Of a stretch of DNA of 11,065 nucleotides, positions 8,086 to 11,065 are shown piece by piece. Position numbers and translations under genes: made by a program. Under the pieces are notes generated by a model that was not told the DNA's origin, did no database searches, and saw nothing but the letters and a program-made list of their open reading frames with translations. Within the stretch, counting starts at the first letter, position 1; each line of letters begins with the position of its first letter. Origin of the DNA: Verrucomicrobiota bacterium (lineage in GTDB: Bacteria; Verrucomicrobiota; Verrucomicrobiia; Limisphaerales; SXQI01); assembly GCA_008933045.1 (NCBI GenBank), contig WBXJ01000085.1, forward strand, positions 1-11,065, written 5' to 3'.

Positions 8086-8478
8086 TCAAAAACTGTTTTT
8101 AAGGGCCGCCAAACGGGCTTTCACACTGCCATCGTAAACGTCGCTGCCCACCTGCACCCGCAACCCACCCAACAACGTGGCATCGGTTCCAAATGTCACG
8201 TTCAACCCACTTCCGTACCGTTGCGAAAGTTGCGCCAAAACCCCTGTTTTAAGCTCGGATCCCAAAACCGTCGCACTCTGAACCAACGCCGTCCGTCGCT
8301 CGATCTCAAGCTTTACCAACCGTTGAAAATGACTTGCAACAGCAAGATAACCGCGCGGCTTCTGCGCCAGTAACAATTCCATCGACTGCCGCACACGCCC
8401 TTCGTCCATCGTCCCGTTAATCAACGTGACTCCGAATAAATGCTTAGCATCCCGACGAGCCTGTTTGGGTATTTTCAT
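8086..8478 (-). CDS. atpH: ATP synthase F1 subunit delta (short form)
   Basis: Delta caps the F1 head and ties it to the b-subunit outer stalk. The C-terminal signature is clear: LLGGLRVQVGSDVYDGSVKARL at about residues 102-123, matching the GG-I-V-IGD-V-DGS pattern of the family. The N-terminus has the usual AKHLFG at 11-16. The protein is only 130 residues, against about 175-185 normally, and the shortening falls in the N-terminal six-helix domain, between about residues 25 and 45. The frame is open and uninterrupted from an ATG 12 bases after atpF. I see no in-frame extension, so this looks like a naturally reduced delta rather than a truncation. Co-location with atpF and atpA leaves no real alternative identity. 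Confidence 0.92.
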   Translation of the reverse strand: MKIPKQARRDAKHLFGVTLINGTMDEGRVRQSMELLLAQKPRGYLAVASHFQRLVKLEIERRTALVQSATVLGSELKTGVLAQLSQRYGSGLNVTFGTDATLLGGLRVQVGSDVYDGSVKARLAALKNSF

Positions 8479-8490
8479 GAGCGGTTCAAC

Positions 8491-9042
8491 TTAAGCCGCG
8501 ATCTGCCGGTTTGTGTCCTCAGCAAGGCGATGTTGATCTTCCGCAGTCAAAATCTTGCCCGTAACCTGAGTCGTAGTGCGAACCACCAAGTGCCCAATCT
8601 CTCGCTTCAATTCAGCCAACATGCGAGCATGATCCATGGATGCCGCTTCACGAGCTTTGATAATAATTTGTTCAGCAGCTAAAATTGCCTTCTGGGTTTC
8701 AACCTCTTGCACCCTCATCGCCGCCGCACGAGCCTCCTCGATCAATCGATTGGCTTGGGTGTTTGCCTGACTCAAAATCTCTTGGCGGGCCGATTCCGTC
8801 TTGGTGAGCTCGGCTTTGATTCGATCAGCGTTCTCCAACCCTTGAGCAATCAATTGTCGGCGTTGCTCTAACATTTTTAAAATCGGCTTATAGGCAAAAG
8901 CACGCAGCAGCAGCGCCACCAGCAGGAAGCTGATAACTTGCGCGATGAACATCGACTTATTAAAGCCGAATTGTTCTCCCGTCTGCCGAGCTGATTCCAA
9001 AAGGCCCCCGTCCGCAGCGGCCAGCAAAATAAATTGCGTCAT
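8491..9042 (-). CDS. atpF: ATP synthase Fo subunit b
   Basis: Subunit b anchors the outer stator stalk in the membrane. The 183-residue product has a short N-terminal segment and one membrane helix at about residues 31-50 (MFIAQVISFLLVALLLRAFA). The typical YKPIL follows at 51-55. A long, highly charged Ala/Glu/Gln/Arg-rich helix for b-b and b-delta contacts then runs to the end. The segment ERRQ-type LEQRRQLIAQGLENADRIKA is normal for the family. Only one b-type gene is present, so a homodimer is expected rather than a b/b' pair. It begins at the ATG at 9042, 64 bases after the atpE stop, across a strong hairpin. No good SD is seen. Confidence 0.95.
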   Translation of the reverse strand: MTQFILLAAADGGLLESARQTGEQFGFNKSMFIAQVISFLLVALLLRAFAYKPILKMLEQRRQLIAQGLENADRIKAELTKTESARQEILSQANTQANRLIEEARAAAMRVQEVETQKAILAAEQIIIKAREAASMDHARMLAELKREIGHLVVRTTTQVTGKILTAEDQHRLAEDTNRQIAA

Positions 9043-9068
9043 AAAACTCTAGGATACACCAAAATCTT

Positions 9069-9099
9069 GCAAAGCAGGGCCGATCTGACCCTGCTTTGC
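9069..9099 (-). promoter_or_regulatory. Strong hairpin between atpE and atpF
   Basis: GCAAAGCAGGG (minus strand 9099-9089) and CCCTGCTTTGC (9079-9069) form a perfect 11-bp stem with a nine-base loop. It begins eight bases beyond the atpE stop. The sequence after it (AAGATTTTGG) has only four T, so full termination is unlikely. Because c is needed in many more copies than a or b, such a structure could protect the atpE 3' end after processing or act as a partial terminator. That role is inferred; the stem itself is plain in the sequence. Confidence 0.75.
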
Positions 9100-9106
9100 T
9101 ACTCAG

Positions 9107-9319
9107 TTACTTCACCAAGTAAATAGCGAAGAACACGATACCTTCAGCGAAGGCTGTGCTCAAAATCGCTTGGACCAAGATCGGTGTTGCAGCACCGGGG
9201 TTCCGGCCCACCGCTTCAGAAGCCTTCATACCAATCAGACCCACACCAATAGCTGCACCAAGTGCCGCCGCAGCGACATGCAAGTTACCGGTCATTTCCG
9301 CAAACATCGGGATCAACAT
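9107..9319 (-). CDS. atpE: ATP synthase Fo subunit c
   Basis: Subunit c forms the rotating membrane ring that carries ions. From the ATG at 9319 the protein has 70 residues, the usual size. Helix 1 is glycine- and alanine-rich (about 12-34, with GAAIGVGLIG). The polar loop RNP is at 39-41. Helix 2 carries the ion-binding carboxylate Glu59 in STAFAEGIVF. The position that holds Gln in Na+-type rings is Val26, and Glu59 is followed by Gly rather than Ser or Thr, so proton coupling is inferred. A TTG at 9352 would add an 11-residue lysine-rich extension (SKAKKRKKH). I prefer the ATG because a basic leader would be unusual and the shorter form is canonical. Its SD is weak (GAAAGAAA). The gene is set apart from its neighbours by structured spacers on both sides. 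Confidence 0.95.
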   Translation of the reverse strand: MLIPMFAEMTGNLHVAAAALGAAIGVGLIGMKASEAVGRNPGAATPILVQAILSTAFAEGIVFFAIYLVK

Positions 9320-9400
9320 ATGTTTCTTTCGTTTTTTTGCTTTGCTCAACAATCCCCGCGTTTGACCACGGTCAGATCGTTGAAATTATTAAAATTGTTC

Positions 9401-10354
9401 TTAGTGACCTTTTTTACCACCGTGCGCGTCGTGATGATCCTCTCCGTGAGAGCAAATCAACAGCGTAAACACCGCCGTCAAAAGCATGAACACCAACGCC
9501 TGCACTAACCCGACCATTAACTCCATAAAATAAAACGGAATGGGAATAATACCACTCAAGCTAGGCACGATCGCCGCCATGGATTCCAGCATGTTCTCGC
9601 CTGCGTAAATATTACCAAACAATCGAAAACTTAGAGAAACGGGTCGGAACAATATCGAAACCACCTCCAACAGCCCAGCCGCGATGAAAACCACAACCAT
9701 CAACACTTTGAGCAACCCTGTGGTAGCTCCTTTGGGTCCAAAAAGGTGCATGATAAACCCGCCCGGACCATTGGCTTGCAATGCCCACACCACCCAGCAG
9801 ACAAAAAAGATCATCGACATGGCCAACGTCATATTCAAATCCGCATTGGCTCCCCGCAAAATTGGGGTCGAAATATGATGTAAAACTCCATGACTGTCAG
9901 GGTGCCCCCATCCGATCGTCCCCACCCCAGGAATCAAACCAAACCAGTTGGTTGCCAAGATCAGGATAAACAACGTAGCAAAAAACCAAAAAGTTTTGGC
10001 GGCCAACTTATGGCCCAAAACTCCACCTAAGAAATTATACAAACCTTCGACGATAAATTCCCAGAAATTTTGAGGACCCGAAGGAACAAGCCGGGCCTTC
10101 CTCATCGCAACCTGAGCTCCACCGATCAGCAATAACGCCACCACCCAAGTGATAATCATTGAATTCGTGACCGGCAACGGCCCGATCGAGAAAATGGGTT
10201 TAGCATAAAGCGGAATTCCCTCCTCTGTCGCGTGCTCCGCATGGCCTGCCACCGCATGCGCCGCAGGCTCATGCCCTGGCTGGGCCAGCAAGGTTCCACC
10301 CCACGGCAAGAAACTTGCCATGATCACCAATGTTAATCCAAACCAATGTCTCAT
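9401..10354 (-). CDS. atpB: ATP synthase Fo subunit a
   Basis: Subunit a provides the proton half-channels beside the c-ring. From the ATG at 10354 the product has 317 residues. A hydrophobic N-terminal segment (7-24) ending LLA looks like a cleavable or anchoring signal. A His-rich stretch follows (GHEPAAHAVAGHAEHA, 27-42), then several membrane helices. The essential arginine is Arg244 in SFRLFGNIYAGE. The penultimate-helix motif is LMVGLVQALVFMLLTAVF, and the C-terminus is His-rich (HGEDHHDAHGG). The ATG at 10354 has GGTGGTGA ten bases upstream, an SD-like element. An in-frame ATG at 10408 would add 18 residues encoded by a repeated element (FLGGDFFLGGDFF) and is less likely. It is the first operon gene, and no atpI precedes it. 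The N-terminal extension makes it longer than E. coli a (271 residues). Confidence 0.95.
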   Translation of the reverse strand: MRHWFGLTLVIMASFLPWGGTLLAQPGHEPAAHAVAGHAEHATEEGIPLYAKPIFSIGPLPVTNSMIITWVVALLLIGGAQVAMRKARLVPSGPQNFWEFIVEGLYNFLGGVLGHKLAAKTFWFFATLFILILATNWFGLIPGVGTIGWGHPDSHGVLHHISTPILRGANADLNMTLAMSMIFFVCWVVWALQANGPGGFIMHLFGPKGATTGLLKVLMVVVFIAAGLLEVVSILFRPVSLSFRLFGNIYAGENMLESMAAIVPSLSGIIPIPFYFMELMVGLVQALVFMLLTAVFTLLICSHGEDHHDAHGGKKGH

Positions 10355-10364
10355 TCTGAAAAAA

Positions 10365-10392
10365 TCACCACCCAGAAAAAAGTCACCACCCA
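10365..10392 (-). repeat. Tandem 18-base repeat in the atpB leader
   Basis: TGGGTGGTGA occurs twice on the minus strand, at 10392-10383 and 10374-10365, separated by a T/C-rich spacer so that the period is 18 bases. The copy nearer the gene lies ten bases before the chosen atpB ATG and looks like its Shine-Dalgarno sequence. The other copy is a duplicate ribosome-site-like element further upstream. Confidence 0.7.
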
Positions 10393-10437
10393 AGAAACGC
10401 GATCGCATTTCTAAGCTCGCGCCAAAGATGACTGATC

Positions 10438-10451
10438 GTGAAATTTTTCAC
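10438..10451. promoter_or_regulatory. Dyad in the atpB-mntR spacer
   Basis: GTGAAA and TTTCAC form a perfect six-base inverted repeat separated by TT. It lies about 85 bases upstream of the atpB ATG and about 90 upstream of mntR, next to a run of nine T (10457-10465). It could be an operator or a hairpin in the atp leader; nothing here says which. Confidence 0.3.
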
Positions 10452-10470
10452 AAGCGTTTTTTTTTATTTC

Positions 10471-10498
10471 TTGGTCGCTCGATTTCTCAGCCTAAACT
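10471..10498 (+). promoter_or_regulatory. Possible sigma-70 promoter for mntR
   Basis: TTGGTC (10471-10476) and TAAACT (10493-10498) are spaced by 16 bases and would start a transcript about 35 bases before the mntR ATG. The match to TTGACA/TATAAT is only partial. TGGTCGC (10472-10478) is repeated inverted as GCGACCA (10518-10524) across the expected start site, which would suit an operator. No convincing atp promoter was found on the other strand. Confidence 0.25.
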
Positions 10499-10540
10499 TG
10501 CTTTTTCCAGATAACTTGCGACCATCACACTACCAAACAC

Positions 10541-11011
10541 ATGCCAACCCCGCCATTCCCAAGCCAAAGCGCGGAAGATTATCTGGAGCGCATCCAAGAA
10601 TTGATCGACGAGAAGGGCTACGCTCGCGTCGTCGATATCGCAAATAGCCTTCAGGTCAAACAAGCCTCCGTCACGAGCATGGTGCAAAAACTGAGCGAGC
10701 TTGGATTCATCCACTACGAGAAGTACCGCGGACTCACGCTCACGACCGCCGGTCACGACGTAGCTCAACTCATCAAGAAGCGACACCATACGCTCAGCCG
10801 TTTTTTTTCGATCCTCGGCCTTCCTCCCGAGATCCAGCAGCAGGATATTGAAGGCATCGAACACCATCTCAGCCCCGAAACCGTGCAGTGCCTAGCGGAT
10901 TTGACAAAATATTTTGAAAATCACCCACTCCGACTCAAGCAATTCTTGGGCACAAAAAGCACGGTCACGATTCCCCCGCCCCCTCTTGCTCCCCGCACTG
11001 AGTCACTTTAA
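10541..11011 (+). CDS. mntR: MntR/DtxR-family manganese-responsive transcriptional regulator
   Basis: The 156-residue product closely follows Bacillus subtilis MntR, a dimeric regulator that binds operator DNA when loaded with Mn2+ and represses Mn uptake genes. The winged helix-turn-helix spans about residues 11-72, with IDEKGYARVVDIANSL and the wing EKYRGLTLTTAG. The dimerisation and metal domain contains IEGIEHHLS at 103-111. Every metal ligand of the B. subtilis protein is present with a +5 offset: Asp13, Glu16, His82, Glu104, Glu107 and His108. Asp13 matches the Mn-type Asp8 rather than the residue used in iron-type DtxR, so manganese sensing is favoured. There is no SH3-like third domain. 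The C-terminus adds a Pro-rich tail (IPPPPLAPR). It is divergent from the atp operon, and no Mn transporter is visible in the window; its targets may lie to the right. No SD is seen before the ATG at 10541. Confidence 0.92.
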   Translation: MPTPPFPSQSAEDYLERIQELIDEKGYARVVDIANSLQVKQASVTSMVQKLSELGFIHYEKYRGLTLTTAGHDVAQLIKKRHHTLSRFFSILGLPPEIQQQDIEGIEHHLSPETVQCLADLTKYFENHPLRLKQFLGTKSTVTIPPPPLAPRTESL

Positions 11012-11024
11012 CAAATCCTCAAAC

Positions 11025-11065
11025 ATGTCCAAACTACTGCACACATTTTTCTACTGCATAAGCAT
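11025..11065 (+). CDS. Possible start of a downstream gene, cut by the window end
   Basis: An ATG 13 bases after the mntR stop opens a frame that runs to the edge of the window as MSKLLHTFFYCIS. A lysine followed by hydrophobic residues would suit a signal peptide, but 13 codons are too few to judge and no SD is visible. If real, it would be co-transcribed with mntR and could be a metal-transport gene. That is a guess from position only. Confidence 0.22.
   Translation, partial: MSKLLHTFFYCIS

Noticed and set aside
9069..9099. Calling the atpE-atpF hairpin a Rho-independent terminator
   Set aside because: It is followed by only a short TTTT after AAGA, and essential atp genes continue downstream. 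A stability or attenuation role fits better.
10471..10524. Riboswitch or known Mn-responsive leader before mntR
   Set aside because: The expected leader is only about 35 bases, too short for a yybP-type element, and no such core motif is visible.
1..11065. CRISPR arrays, insertion sequences, integrases, toxin-antitoxin or phage-defence genes, tRNA or rRNA genes
   Set aside because: No regularly spaced repeats, transposase motifs, terminal inverted repeats or RNA gene cores were seen. All sizeable genes are housekeeping or regulatory.

Overview
No previously undescribed multi-gene system was found. The window is a conserved housekeeping locus of a bacterium. It holds a complete F-type ATP synthase operon on the minus strand, followed downstream by a second minus-strand run of RNA and ribosome-related genes. 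A divergent metalloregulator lies at the right edge. The b subunit, with its long charged A/E/K/Q-rich stalk, and the c subunit with an RNP loop resemble what I remember from Verrucomicrobiota. That assignment is a moderate-confidence inference from remembered family resemblance, not from a search. Base composition is intermediate. Most genes lack a clear Shine-Dalgarno (SD) sequence; the histidine phosphatase gene and atpB are the clearest exceptions.

Layout from right to left, in the direction of minus-strand transcription: mntR (plus strand, 10541-11011) diverges from atpB across a spacer that should hold both promoters. The operon then runs atpB (a), atpE (c), atpF (b), atpH (delta), atpA (alpha), atpG (gamma), atpD (beta) and atpC (epsilon), with no atpI in the window. 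A Rho-independent terminator (3619-3646) closes it. The second cluster follows: a DHH-family phosphoesterase, rph (RNase PH), a histidine phosphatase-fold protein and prmA (L11 methyltransferase). The last ~320 bases hold only an unrecognised, apparently frameshifted small reading frame.

The eight atp products form one membrane complex. The a, b and c subunits make the proton-conducting Fo part. Delta and b form the outer stalk, gamma and epsilon the rotor stalk, and alpha3beta3 the catalytic head. The c subunit lacks the visible Na+ ligand pattern, so proton coupling is inferred. The downstream genes deal with RNA 3' ends, small phosphoesters and ribosomal protein methylation; their link to ATP synthase is probably only positional.

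Three things deserve a second look. First, atpD is split by a one-base frame disruption at a run of seven G residues. A similar one-base disruption seems to split the small frame at the left end, so base-calling error is the leading explanation for both. Second, atpE is followed by a perfect 11-bp hairpin whose loop region is complementary over 10 bases to the leader in front of atpE. Third, the delta subunit is unusually short.
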